From Gemmatimonadales bacterium (GTDB lineage Bacteria > Krumholzibacteriota > Krumholzibacteriia > LZORAL124-64-63), in the NCBI GenBank assembly GCA_019038745.1, contig JAHOYV010000037.1, positions 1 through 64,000 of the forward strand: 64,000 nt of DNA. The letters are read 5' to 3'. The position numbers and the translations under genes were made by a program. Of the stretch, positions 51,062 to 59,816 are shown in pieces (position 1 is the stretch's first letter; the number at the start of each line of letters is the position of its first letter). The notes under the pieces are model-generated. The model was given only the letters and a program-made list of their open reading frames with translations. It had not been told where the DNA came from and did not search any database.

Positions 51062-54000
51062 ATGATTTTTTCTGCAAGGCGGGTTCCCTGCCCTGTTTTG
51101 TGTTCCCCGCAAATTTCGGCCTGCTTGGCCGGTTTATTCATGATCTTCTTATTTGTTTTGGTATCTCCTGCACTAATTTTTGCCGATCCGGGGTCCGCGG
51201 ATTCGGCTCCATCAGGGCAAAAGGGTCCCCAGATCCGGGCCGACAGCTTTGTGGACCGGGTCATCGACGGAGAGCGGGTTTCCTTCGGTTACGGGAACGT
51301 ATTTATCGATCGGGACAGCCTGGTCGCTCTCTGTGACACGGCGGTCTCCTATCGCGCGAACGAAGTCTACGAATTTTACGGTAACGTCAGCGTAACCAGG
51401 GATTCCAAAGTCCTTACTTGCCGTCGTGCCGTTTATCGAATGAGTGAAGGCTCCGGCGATTTCTTCGGTGATGTCCGGATCCAGGAGGGGGATATTACCG
51501 CCACCGGCAGTCGTGGTGAATCCCGAAACCAAGATCGTTTTATGTGGCTTTTTGGTGATGCCCTGTTGGTCACTCCCGAGTATTCGGTTCTAGCCGACAC
51601 GGTATTTCGCGACAGGTTGACCGGAGAGGGAGAGGCCTTCGGCAACGTGCGGATCATGGAACCCGGCGCCAACAGCCTGGTCACCGGGGAGCACGCGTCA
51701 TTCCAGGCGGAAGGCCAGGTCGCGGTGATTGACCGCCGACCCTTCCTGACCAGTCGAGGCCAGGGCGGTGGACCCTTGACGAGTACCGCACGACTGATGC
51801 ATTTCTTCCGCGAGGAGGATCGGGTGGTGATGGTGGATTCGGTGCGTATCCATCACAACCAGACCGATGCCCGCGCCGATACCGCCATCGCCTATGGGCG
51901 GGACCGAATGCTCCTGCGCGGATCGCCCGAAGTAAGCATGGGAGGCCAGAGCGTCATGGTCGGAGACCAGATAGAGTTTTTCTACCTCGACGGGGCATTG
52001 GAACGCATGATTCTGGTCGGGTCGGCCCGGATGGAGGACAATTCTCCGGACAGTCTGGCGACACTTTACAGCGGGTTGCCGGCGATGGATGTTCTGGAAG
52101 GGGACTCCATTACCATTGATTTTGTGGAGGACGAGGTACATCGGAGTGTGGTGGTGGGTTCGGCTCACAGCATCTTCACGCCCCTGGACCTGGATGGAGA
52201 GGTGGCCACCAACGACGTGGTGGGCGACACGATCGTAATAGACTTTCGACGGGGCAAGGTGAACCGGGTTCGGGTTACGGGGCAGATGTCGGGGACCTAC
52301 CGCTTTGCGAAAATATCTGATATGGAAAGGCGGTCCGACTCCCTGACCGGGGTGGATGCAGACTCTCTGGTGTCCATCGGGCCCGACAGTAATGCTACGG
52401 CTATGGATTTTGTGGGCAGCGTTCAGGACGTGATCTACTCCGGCGGCGGTCTGGATTTTAAGTTCAAGGACCGCGCCATCGACATCCACGATCAGGGGAT
52501 GCTGACTTTCGACACCATGAAGCTGACAGCCGATCACATCAAGCTGGACACCGTCGAACGGGAGCTGTACGCCGAGGGGGACCCGCTGGTAGAGGACAGT
52601 GACGTGATCGCCGGTGAGCAGATGGGTTACAATTTCGGGCACAAAACAGGTGCCGTGGATGCAGGGGTCACGGCTTTCGACGATTATTACTATACCGGCC
52701 AGGAGATCAAACGCTTTCCTGATACTACGATGAAGATTTGTAGCGGCAAAATGACATCCTGCGACCTGGAAGAGCCCCACTACCATTTCTGGGCCAATAA
52801 AATGAAGATCAAAATGAAAGACAAGATCGTGGCCGCGCCAATCGTGCTGCGCGTAGGGGAGGTACCTATCTTCGCGCTGCCCTTCTACTTCAAGAACTTG
52901 AAGGTAGGCCGCCGGTCCGGCATACTTTTCCCCTCATTCGATTTTGGTTTTTCGAGCAGGGAGGGACGGTACATCCGCGACTTCGGCTACTATTGGGCGA
53001 CCAACGACTATCTCGATTTCCTGGTCGAAGGTGATTATAACGAAAATCGGGATCTGGCCTTCCGGGCCTCAAATCGCTATGTCAAACGCTATGCTCTGCG
53101 GGGTGGGGTGGAGTATTCCCGGCGGATTGGGCTGGGTTCCGACAAGAAACGGGAATGGCAGCTGCGCTGGAACCATGACCAACCCAGTCTTTTCAATGAT
53201 TACAAATTCAAAGCTGACGTGAAACTGGCCAGCCAGTCCCTGAGTTCGGATGATTTGGCCGGATCAAACCGGCGCGACATCATTTCCGGTCAACGGTCGT
53301 CAAAGTTCTATATCAGTCGAAACTTTTCCTTCCTGAGCACAAACCTGAGTGTTCAGCGGGACGAGCTGGCAAACGTGGCTGACGATGATCTCTCGACTGA
53401 CGTCAAGCTCAGCAATACGACTCTACCGGCCTTATCCCTGAACTTTCGTCAATTCACACTCGCTCCCGCCCTCCGCAGAGGGCAAAAAGGAAGTTTTGTC
53501 GGCGATTTTCTCCGCAACACCTATTTCAAACATGATTATTCCTTTAAGGCCGACCGTGAAGACCACGAGTTGACTACCATCAAGAACTATGATGCTTCCG
53601 GTCGCTGGTCTCTTACGGTGCGCCCGCCGAGGATCGGTATCTTCAACTTCAATTTTTCCGCGGACGCCGGCCAGACCTGGCGGAGGGATTCTATCGAGGG
53701 CCAGGAGTGGATAGCCGGTTCCGACACGACGGACGGCTATCTGCAGCCGCTGGAAGAATGGGAGGAGGACACCACGCCTTCGGCCAGTTTCGGTGGTGGT
53801 CTGAACACTACCCTGTACGGGATGTTCCCCGTACCGGTCGGCAAACTGCGCGCCATTCGACACACGGTCAGCTTCAATTCCGGTTGGCGTCAGCGGGTCG
53901 GACTGAATGGGAAACCCCCTTCTTCCAGCGTTAGTTTGAGTTTGACCAACCGCTTTGACGCAAAATACATGAGCGCTGATTCGGATACCACCGAGGCCGC

Positions 54001-54817
54001 GAAGAAGCTGGACGGTTTTTTGGACTGGTCGTTGCGCACGAGCTACGATCCTCGCGCCGAACCGGATGAGCGCTGGTCTGATATTTCCAGTGGGCTAACG
54101 ATCAAGCCCGGACAGAGTCGGTATCTTAAGCTGACGATTTCCAACGTTATCGATCCCCAGAGCTTGGCCCTCAAATCCACTAAATTCAACTACAGCTTGA
54201 ACCTGAACATGAAAGGTCGCCTGGATATGGGGAGGGTGGCCGAACTGGAAGAAGCTAAAAAAAATACAGCGATCGAAAGATTGGGTGATCAAACAAAACC
54301 AGCGGTCACCGACAGTCTTTCCGAAGAAGAGGAGTGGGCGCAGCAGGAGGATGAGTTCCTTTTGGAAGAGAATGACCTTTTTTCCGGGCAGGAGGGCTCT
54401 TTCAACGATTATCAAAATCGCCCGGATCCCAGGCTCGAAAGTGACCCAAAGGATCTGACCGAGGGCGGTCGCTACCTGCCCTTCGATTTACGGCCCTCGA
54501 TTTCCTACAACTACAGCACGAGCACCCAAAACCGACACCGGGCCAACGGCGGCCTGAATTTTAAAACCAACCTGACCAGGAAATGGGAATTCCGGTACAC
54601 TACGTCCTTCGATTTGGTGGCCGGCACTGCTACGCGGCAACAGTTCAGTTTGAACCGGGATTTGCACTGCTGGCGGCTGGAGTTCAATCGCACAATTAGC
54701 TCCGTTGATTCACAGTTTGGATTTCGGATCTATTTAAAAGCCATCCCTGCCTTGAAATTTACCCGAGGCCGCGAGGACTCCATGGGCTCCCTGACAGGTG
54801 GTCTTCAAGGATTCTAG
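51062..54817 (+). CDS. lptD: LPS-assembly protein LptD with very large N-terminal OstA region
   Basis: About 1,251 aa from ATG 51062 (ribosome site weak), against about 780 in E. coli. The signal peptide is GLFMIFLFVLVSPALIFADP. Residues about 50-600 are OstA/LptA-like beta-jellyroll repeats (GNVFIDRDSLVALCDTA, YEFYGNVSVTRDSKVLTCRR). The LptD junction motif is CSGKMTSCDLEEPHYHFWAN, then VLRVGEVPIFALPFYFKNLK and RSGILFPSFDFGFSSREGRY, leading into a C-terminal barrel of about 600 residues. It inserts LPS into the outer leaflet, so this organism probably makes LPS. An acidic insert around 1080-1130 (SEEEEWAQQEDEFLLEENDL) likely forms a loop. Confidence 0.88.
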   Translation: MIFSARRVPCPVLCSPQISACLAGLFMIFLFVLVSPALIFADPGSADSAPSGQKGPQIRADSFVDRVIDGERVSFGYGNVFIDRDSLVALCDTAVSYRANEVYEFYGNVSVTRDSKVLTCRRAVYRMSEGSGDFFGDVRIQEGDITATGSRGESRNQDRFMWLFGDALLVTPEYSVLADTVFRDRLTGEGEAFGNVRIMEPGANSLVTGEHASFQAEGQVAVIDRRPFLTSRGQGGGPLTSTARLMHFFREEDRVVMVDSVRIHHNQTDARADTAIAYGRDRMLLRGSPEVSMGGQSVMVGDQIEFFYLDGALERMILVGSARMEDNSPDSLATLYSGLPAMDVLEGDSITIDFVEDEVHRSVVVGSAHSIFTPLDLDGEVATNDVVGDTIVIDFRRGKVNRVRVTGQMSGTYRFAKISDMERRSDSLTGVDADSLVSIGPDSNATAMDFVGSVQDVIYSGGGLDFKFKDRAIDIHDQGMLTFDTMKLTADHIKLDTVERELYAEGDPLVEDSDVIAGEQMGYNFGHKTGAVDAGVTAFDDYYYTGQEIKRFPDTTMKICSGKMTSCDLEEPHYHFWANKMKIKMKDKIVAAPIVLRVGEVPIFALPFYFKNLKVGRRSGILFPSFDFGFSSREGRYIRDFGYYWATNDYLDFLVEGDYNENRDLAFRASNRYVKRYALRGGVEYSRRIGLGSDKKREWQLRWNHDQPSLFNDYKFKADVKLASQSLSSDDLAGSNRRDIISGQRSSKFYISRNFSFLSTNLSVQRDELANVADDDLSTDVKLSNTTLPALSLNFRQFTLAPALRRGQKGSFVGDFLRNTYFKHDYSFKADREDHELTTIKNYDASGRWSLTVRPPRIGIFNFNFSADAGQTWRRDSIEGQEWIAGSDTTDGYLQPLEEWEEDTTPSASFGGGLNTTLYGMFPVPVGKLRAIRHTVSFNSGWRQRVGLNGKPPSSSVSLSLTNRFDAKYMSADSDTTEAAKKLDGFLDWSLRTSYDPRAEPDERWSDISSGLTIKPGQSRYLKLTISNVIDPQSLALKSTKFNYSLNLNMKGRLDMGRVAELEEAKKNTAIERLGDQTKPAVTDSLSEEEEWAQQEDEFLLEENDLFSGQEGSFNDYQNRPDPRLESDPKDLTEGGRYLPFDLRPSISYNYSTSTQNRHRANGGLNFKTNLTRKWEFRYTTSFDLVAGTATRQQFSLNRDLHCWRLEFNRTISSVDSQFGFRIYLKAIPALKFTRGREDSMGSLTGGLQGF

Positions 54818-54916
54818 ACCCAGCCGGAAAGTCCTTCCTTTCTCTTTGTACACGGCGCGGATTCATTTCCATCTTGAGAAAACCCGCGTCCTGCCTGGGA
54901 AAACCCAAAGTTTCTG

Positions 54917-54946
54917 TTGACAGCTGGAGTCAGTAGGCGGTTTGAT
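54917..54946 (+). promoter_or_regulatory. Probable sigma70-type promoter of the HU gene
   Basis: TTGACA at 54917-54922, 18 bases, then TTTGAT at 54941-54946. The start codon of HU is at 54971, giving a leader of about 20 nt with an AAAGGAGGTGA ribosome site. Confidence 0.5.
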
Positions 54947-54970
54947 GGGCCAGGAAAGGAGGTGAGATTT

Positions 54971-55264
54971 ATGAATAAGACTGAACTCACTGATAATTTG
55001 GCCAAGAAGACCGGAATGAGCAAAGCCGCCGCCAAGCGGGCGGTGGACGCACTTTTTTCCACGGCTCCTCGCGAAGGAATCATCGCTAATGCGGTTTCCA
55101 AGGGTGATCGGGTGCAGATAACCGGATTCGGCACCTTTGAGCGCCGTAACCGCAAGAAGAGGACGGGTCGCAATCCCCAGACCGGACAGAGCCTCGTCAT
55201 TCCCGCTGCCAAGTATCCGGCTTTTGTCGCCGGCAAGAGTCTGAAGGAAAGAGTCCTGAAGTAG
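54971..55264 (+). CDS. HU family DNA-binding protein
   Basis: A 97-aa protein, ATG 54971 directly after the near-perfect ribosome site AAAGGAGGTGAGATTT, so highly translated. Dimerising helices MNKTELTDNLAKKTGMSKAA are followed by GDRVQITGFGTFERRNRKKR and TGRNPQTGQSL, the DNA-binding arm with Pro in NPQTG at the intercalation site. It shapes the nucleoid. Short own promoter and a strong terminator flank it, so it is monocistronic. Confidence 0.96.
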   Translation: MNKTELTDNLAKKTGMSKAAAKRAVDALFSTAPREGIIANAVSKGDRVQITGFGTFERRNRKKRTGRNPQTGQSLVIPAAKYPAFVAGKSLKERVLK

Positions 55265-55287
55265 GGGCTGCCTTCGGTTTGAAAACG

Positions 55288-55315
55288 GGGCGGCTTTCGG
55301 GCCGCCCTTCTTGTT
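55288..55315 (+). terminator. Rho-independent terminator of the HU gene
   Basis: Stem GGGCGGC / GCCGCCC (55288-55294 and 55301-55307) with loop TTTCGG, followed by TTCTTGTT. It lies 24 bp beyond the HU stop. Confidence 0.85.
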
Positions 55316-55342
55316 GCCCACGGGTTGAGGTCCGGTTATAAT
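55314..55342 (+). promoter_or_regulatory. Probable promoter of the selenoprotein-cytochrome operon
   Basis: TTGCCC at 55314-55319, 17 bases, then a perfect TATAAT at 55337-55342. The start codon at 55512 would have a leader of about 160 nt. Confidence 0.55.
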
Positions 55343-55511
55343 TAGCATGGGTCCACTTTGGATGGGCTTCTGGGGAACTTCAGCAGTGGACAGGGGTTGA
55401 CTACGCTGTGGTTTTTATTTTGTTTTCCTGACGACCAGTGGGATTAAGGTGTGCAATCCGGTTTTACGTATGACCGGGGATCAGACCCATATTTACAGGG
55501 AAAGGTTGGAG

Positions 55512-56879
55512 ATGATCAGATTGAAAAATTTGTTCGGTCGGGAAGGATGGTTGGCGTTGCTGCTGACTTTCGTCCTGGTTGTCCTGTCCCAGGGACTGGA
55601 CTTGAGGAAATCGTGGGCCGAGGGTGGGAACTGGAAAAACGTCACCCTGATCTATTCCACGGACATCAAGGGAAAAATCGAGCCTTGTGGCTGAAAGTCT
55701 AAGCAGCGTGGCGGGGTGGCCCGGAGGGCCGCCTTTTTAGATTCTGTTTGGGAAGAAAAAGTGCCTGTCCTGATGGTCGATGCCGGCGATATGTTCGGCC
55801 GGCGCAATAAAAACGAGCGCTTCCAGACCCGATTTCTTAGCGAAGTATGCGGCAGCTTCGGCATGGACGCAATCGGCCTGGGTGAAATGGACCTGAACTA
55901 TGGGATAGGGTTCCTCCGGGAAATGGTGGAGAAGTACGAACTTCCCTTCACCAACGCCAACGTGCGGGACCAGGTTACCGGGGAACTGATTCTGCCCGAA
56001 TATCTGATCGTAGAAAAAAATGATATCAAGTTCGGGATCATCAGCGTATTGGACCCGATCCGCAAAATTGTGACCATGTCCAACAAGGATCCGGAGTTTG
56101 AGATCCAGGATCCGATAGCCGTGTTGCGGGAACTGGTTCCCCGCGTCCGGGAGGAGGCCGACATCATCCTCCTGTTGGGGCACCTGGGTGACAAGAAACA
56201 CGAAACCGCCGTCAAGGAAGTCAAGGGCATAGGCATTTGCGTCAACGGCCATACTCATCGCAACTTGACCACTGAGCGGATCATTGATGACACGGCCATG
56301 CTGACGGCAACCTATGAGGGACGTTACATCGGTCGGGCGGATCTCTTCGTGGACGACAAGGATGGCCAACTAATGGCCTTTGATGTCTCCGTCAAAAGTC
56401 TGGATCAAAGCCAACCGGATTCCGAAGAAGTGTTGCAGCTGGTCGAGGACTACAAAAAGAGGCTCAAGGAATTCCAGCTGGTCAAGCGATCCGATTTTCC
56501 CAGGAACCTCGGTTCCGACAAGGAGCAGTTCCTGGTCGATCGCTCTTGTATGGGTTGTCACGAGGAAGCTTGGCAGGTTTACGCGAAATCGGGCCATAAG
56601 CGGGCTTTTGTCACTTTGCGCAACAAGGGCCAAAATTTCGAACCGGAGTGTCTGTCCTGTCATACTACGGGCTATATGCACAAGAACGGCTATTCTGACC
56701 AAAGGCCGTTCAACCACCTTGTGAATGTTCAATGCGAGGCGTGCCATGGATATGGGTCCGAGCATAATCGGGACGGTAAATGGGTGACTCGGGCCAAGGA
56801 TTCGTGCGTGATCTGTCACGACAAGGAAAACAGTCCGAATTTCGACTATGCGACCTACTGGGAAAAGATCAAACACTAG
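55512..56879 (+). CDS. Probable selenoprotein: exported metallophosphoesterase-tetraheme cytochrome c fusion
   Basis: Read from ATG 55512 (after GGTTGGAG), the frame gives a 455-aa protein if the in-frame TGA at 55692-55694 is decoded as selenocysteine (U61). The N-terminus has a membrane/signal segment (GWLALLLTFVLVVLSQGL), then YSTDIKGKIEPCGU and KSKQRGGVARRAAFLDSV. Relatives of this UshA/5'-nucleotidase-like family have a Cys at that site in an 'EPCGC...GGxARR' motif, so TGA replaces Cys, not an arbitrary residue. VPVLMVDAGDMFG, LLLGHLGDKKHE and CVNGHTHRNL are the phosphoesterase metal motifs. The C-terminus carries four haem sites: CMGCH, CLSCH, CEACH and CVICH, as in cytochrome c554-like proteins. 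A SECIS-like hairpin follows the TGA. The alternative is a nonsense-mutated gene; the conserved reading on both sides argues against it. Confidence 0.78.
55692..55733 (+). promoter_or_regulatory. UGA codon with candidate bacterial SECIS hairpin
   Basis: TGA at 55692-55694. A hairpin lies at 55710-55733: upper stem GGCCC / GGGCC (55718-55722, 55726-55730), loop GGA (55723-55725), lower pairing GGC / GCC with a 5' bulge GGGGT ending in T. The loop starts with G and lies 28 nt after the UGA, within the 16-37 nt expected for bacterial SECIS elements. It needs SelB binding tests or covariance data. Confidence 0.6.
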
Positions 56880-56889
56880 CTGGTTGTTC

Positions 56890-57768
56890 ATGTGCCTGCT
56901 CAGATCCTACCAATCTTTCTTCCGGCCGGACTCGGGTATTCCGGGTTCGGTCGGTTTTCGTTTTTCCCGTCTTTTTGATCGGGTATCCCTGCTCTTTCTG
57001 TTTTTGTTGCTCCTGTTGAACGGTACCCAGGCTCATGCTTTGGATTTCTTCACTCTCTGGCGGCAACCGAACATTCCTTTGCAGATCACAGAGGGGTCCT
57101 GGGCGGATTACCGCACCCAGGTTATGAAGGGGGGGCGGCGGGAGTCGAACCTGGTTCGGATATCCTGCCTCGACAGGCCTTTCGGTACGGACGACGAATC
57201 CTGGGCAATCGAACTGCTCTTTCTGGAGGAGAAGAAGGATGGTTCCCTCGTACCCCTGCCGGGTCAGGGAACGAGGCTGCGGATCTCTCGTGAACTTCTG
57301 AACCGTGAGGGGCAGTTGCTGGATTTCGTCCTTGAGATTGATAAATGGCAGGATGGAATAGGGAAATCGATCTCGCCTGAGGAGATACGTGATGATCCGT
57401 TGCTGGCTGCCTACTTCTCCTCGGAATTCGTCCCCGACCAGCTGGTGGTCACCGATCAGACCACCCGGGTCGTTCAGGGTCGCCAATTGCTTTGTGATCA
57501 ATTCACCATGGCTGCGGTGGATTCCCAGAGCGCTCGCCTGCCTGCCGGAGAAATGATCCAGGTCTCATCCTGGGAAATTACCGCTGCCGTCAACAGCGAG
57601 GTTCCCTTTCTGGGTCTTGCCTTTGTTACCGAGCGTGTCCGGTCCGAATCTCGGCTTGATCCTCCGAACAAGCGGATGAATATGCCGCCGCCGCGGATCC
57701 GGGTGGAGTTGATGGAGTTGGTTGCTTTCGGGATAGGCGCGGAGCCGGTTCTGGGGATGTTCAATTGA
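56890..57768 (+). CDS. Exported protein of unknown function next to the cytochrome
   Basis: About 292 aa from ATG 56890, 10 bp after the cytochrome stop; in-frame ATG 56848, inside the cytochrome gene, is less likely. A strong hydrophobic segment (VSLLFLFLLLLLNGTQAHAL) forms a signal peptide or anchor. The mature part is beta-rich: SWADYRTQVMKGGRRESNLV, WAIELLFLEEKKDGSLVPLP, QLLCDQFTMAAVDSQSARLP. No CxxCH and no known family. It is probably co-expressed with the cytochrome and may be its envelope partner. Confidence 0.7.
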   Translation: MCLLRSYQSFFRPDSGIPGSVGFRFSRLFDRVSLLFLFLLLLLNGTQAHALDFFTLWRQPNIPLQITEGSWADYRTQVMKGGRRESNLVRISCLDRPFGTDDESWAIELLFLEEKKDGSLVPLPGQGTRLRISRELLNREGQLLDFVLEIDKWQDGIGKSISPEEIRDDPLLAAYFSSEFVPDQLVVTDQTTRVVQGRQLLCDQFTMAAVDSQSARLPAGEMIQVSSWEITAAVNSEVPFLGLAFVTERVRSESRLDPPNKRMNMPPPRIRVELMELVAFGIGAEPVLGMFN

Positions 57769-57799
57769 CGGTCCATCCGGGCTATGGTATAATCACTTT

Positions 57800-58645
57800 A
57801 TGTTCACCAACGATTTGAAGGAATTCAGGGCCAAGGCTCATGAATTTTTGCTGGGCCAGGAAAAACCTTTGCCCACACCGGACATTGCCAGGCGCCTCTT
57901 CGGTGCCCGTCGCCACGAAATGCCTGAAACCCAGGTAGTGGTGAAGGCATTGCTGGGGGGCGACCCCCGCTTCGTCAAGACCCACGACAACTGCTGGACC
58001 GTTCTGGGATCCCCCATCCTGCAGCAACTCCTGGATGAGGCCACCTTCGTGGTTGTAGATCTGGAAACCACCGGCAGCGTGATCGGGTTGGACGAGATAA
58101 TTGAAATCGGCTTGGTGGTGATGCAGGGTGGCAATGTCATCGAGCAATTCGAGACCCTGGTCTGGAGCGATCGTAATATTCCGCCCTGGGTGGCTCGTCT
58201 GACGGGGATCAGCAACGACGACCTGGAGGGTGCACCCACTTTTTCAGATGTAGCCGAAAAATTGATCGGGCTGATGGACGGCCGGGTCTTCGTTGCTCAC
58301 GACATCCGGTTTGATCTTCCTTTTCTGCGCTGGGAGTTGGCTCGTCGCGGCTTGGCTCGTCCCGCTGTCACGGGGCTTTGCACGCTGCAGCTTTCTCATG
58401 TGATCTGGCCTCAGCTGAGAAGCCGGAGTTTGCCGGATCTGGCCAAACTATTCGGTGTCTCCCACGATAATCCCCACCGTGCCGCAGATGACGCTTTGGC
58501 CACCACTGGGATTCTTCGCCACGCCTTGCAGGAGGCCAAGGCGATGGGTCTGAACGATCTGGGCGACATCTTTTGCGCTGAAGCTCAGACGTCTTCTCCC
58601 AAAACCCACAAAGAGGCTCTTGCCTCTCGTGCTGCCGAATCCTGA
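57800..58645 (+). CDS. DEDDh-type 3'-5' exonuclease (DnaQ/PolC epsilon-like)
   Basis: A 281-aa protein. Residues 1-80 form a helical N-terminal domain not present in plain DnaQ (HEFLLGQEKPLPTPDIARRL). The exonuclease domain has ExoI FVVVDLETTGSVIGLDEIIE, ExoII VFVAHDIRFDLPFLRWE and ExoIIIe HRAADDALATTGIL: the D-E-D-D and His of the family are present. It removes 3' nucleotides and could proofread, or act in repair or RNA processing. The HisKA-like DNA polymerase III alpha partner is not in the window. It follows the exported protein by 32 bp and precedes the zinc-ribbon genes. Confidence 0.88.
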   Translation: MFTNDLKEFRAKAHEFLLGQEKPLPTPDIARRLFGARRHEMPETQVVVKALLGGDPRFVKTHDNCWTVLGSPILQQLLDEATFVVVDLETTGSVIGLDEIIEIGLVVMQGGNVIEQFETLVWSDRNIPPWVARLTGISNDDLEGAPTFSDVAEKLIGLMDGRVFVAHDIRFDLPFLRWELARRGLARPAVTGLCTLQLSHVIWPQLRSRSLPDLAKLFGVSHDNPHRAADDALATTGILRHALQEAKAMGLNDLGDIFCAEAQTSSPKTHKEALASRAAES

Positions 58646-58781
58646 TTTCCATACCTGATTGAGTCACCGTTTTATCCCCTGTTTTACAAGTGATCAACTG
58701 GTCCATTTCTCCAGTTTTATGAGGTAAGGATTGATTTGTTCGGCTGGTTCAAATTACAGCCGGAAAAATGGTCCGGACGGG

Positions 58782-58810
58782 TTGACTCCAAATTGACAAT
58801 GTACTAGGAT
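58782..58810 (+). promoter_or_regulatory. Candidate promoter of the small zinc-binding protein gene
   Basis: TTGACT at 58782-58787, 17 bases, then TAGGAT at 58805-58810. About 90 nt before the ATG at 58904. A second TTGACA lies at 58793. The fit to consensus is moderate. Confidence 0.35.
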
Positions 58811-58903
58811 GCTTGGCAATATAACACTCCCATCAGAGGAGGGGGCGGTGCTCAGCAGGTAGCCCAAGCGGAGTGGACGCGGATCGGAGCCAAGGAGGAC
58901 CCA

Positions 58904-59083
58904 ATGACCAGCGTCAAGGAAGATGACATTCTCATTCGGGATGAAAGCTTTGTTAAATATGAAAGACTGTTGACCAAGGCGGAAAACGAAGGGCGCATCG
59001 ATGGTCCCAGTAAATGTCTTGTCTGTGGGATGCGGTACATGTCCAAGGGTGAAGCCGACAACTGTTGCAAGATCATTCCCTGA
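58904..59083 (+). CDS. 59-aa small protein with CxxC and CC motifs
   Basis: ATG 58904 has a strong ribosome site AAGGAGG six bases upstream. The 59-residue protein begins MTSVKEDDILIRDESFVKYE and ends KCLVCGMRYMSKGEADNCCK then IIP. The four Cys (CLVC and CC) could bind zinc or an iron-sulfur cluster. No name is known to me. It lies just upstream of a second Cys-rich zinc-ribbon gene in the same direction. Confidence 0.7.
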   Translation: MTSVKEDDILIRDESFVKYERLLTKAENEGRIDGPSKCLVCGMRYMSKGEADNCCKIIP

Positions 59084-59148
59084 GACTACTGCGGTATAAG
59101 GGACAGCAACAGGTTAGAGCATCATGACGCACCATTTGTGGAGGGACA

Positions 59149-59811
59149 GTGAAGTCCAAACAGTTTTGTTCGGTCTGCAAGGAATTGCTGGAGATGGAAA
59201 TCGTTCCCACCGGTGATGGGGAGGACGATGGCGTCATATGGTATCGTTGTCCCCAGTGCCAAGGGTTTTTGCCCAAGCTCAACTCAAATGAATCCCACGG
59301 GGATGTCCCCGCTTCCGGTGAGATGAAGAAGGGCTCATCCGGCGAGGGTATAGGTACCAGCCAAGATACAAGTCAAGATACAAGTCAAGATACAAGCCCA
59401 GATAAAAGCCCAGACCAGGCCGACGATCTTTCCTTCGATAGCCCAGCCGAAATGATGGCTGCCCAGCTTGCCTCTGCCGAGGCTGCAAAAGATACCCCGG
59501 AGCAGGTTGCAAAGGACCCTCAATCCAGAGATGGTGATTCGAGCGAGGGCTCCGAGACCGAGGTTGAACCAGTAGCTGAATATGCAGCAAAGCTTGAGGA
59601 AGCGTTGTCGGATCTGCCGCCGGATGCTGATGGAGGAAGGCCCTATCGTCCCTGGGAGGTCTACGAGATCGGTCAATGCATCAGGCACTTGGCCTGGGAG
59701 GATTGTGGGATTGTGGTGGGCAAGGAACAATTGCCCGGTGGCCGTCTGATCATCAAGGTTTTCTTCCAGGAAGCCGGGGTTGTTCGTCTGATCGAACAGG
59801 CCGCCAAGTAG
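59149..59811 (+). CDS. Zinc-ribbon protein with repetitive linker and basic C-terminal domain
   Basis: A 220-aa protein, GTG 59149 after GGAGGGAC. The N-terminus is a zinc ribbon (FCSVCKELLEMEIVP then YRCPQCQGFL; two CxxC). Residues about 69-92 are a low-complexity Ser/Asp/Thr linker (TSQDTSQDTSQDTSPDKSPD). The C-terminal 60 residues (YEIGQCIRHLAWEDCGIVVG, KEQLPGGRLIIKVFFQEAGV) resemble DUF3553/CarD-like small beta domains that bind RNA polymerase or DNA. It is probably a nucleic-acid or transcription-associated protein; this is inference. It is followed 5 bp later by an exported-protein gene. Confidence 0.72.
   Translation: MKSKQFCSVCKELLEMEIVPTGDGEDDGVIWYRCPQCQGFLPKLNSNESHGDVPASGEMKKGSSGEGIGTSQDTSQDTSQDTSPDKSPDQADDLSFDSPAEMMAAQLASAEAAKDTPEQVAKDPQSRDGDSSEGSETEVEPVAEYAAKLEEALSDLPPDADGGRPYRPWEVYEIGQCIRHLAWEDCGIVVGKEQLPGGRLIIKVFFQEAGVVRLIEQAAK
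59359..59415 (+). repeat. 12-bp tandem repeat within the zinc-ribbon gene
   Basis: Four and a half copies of a 12-bp unit (AGTCAAGATACA type) at 59359-59415 encode the SQDT / SPDK repeat. The length is divisible by three, so copy-number changes keep the frame. Confidence 0.85.
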
Positions 59812-59816
59812 CGGTC

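Noticed and set aside
55716-56879. A separate cytochrome gene starting after the TGA
   Set aside because: That start would omit the conserved EPCG-x-K segment and signal peptide, and haem attachment needs export. The TGA-spanning reading explains both.
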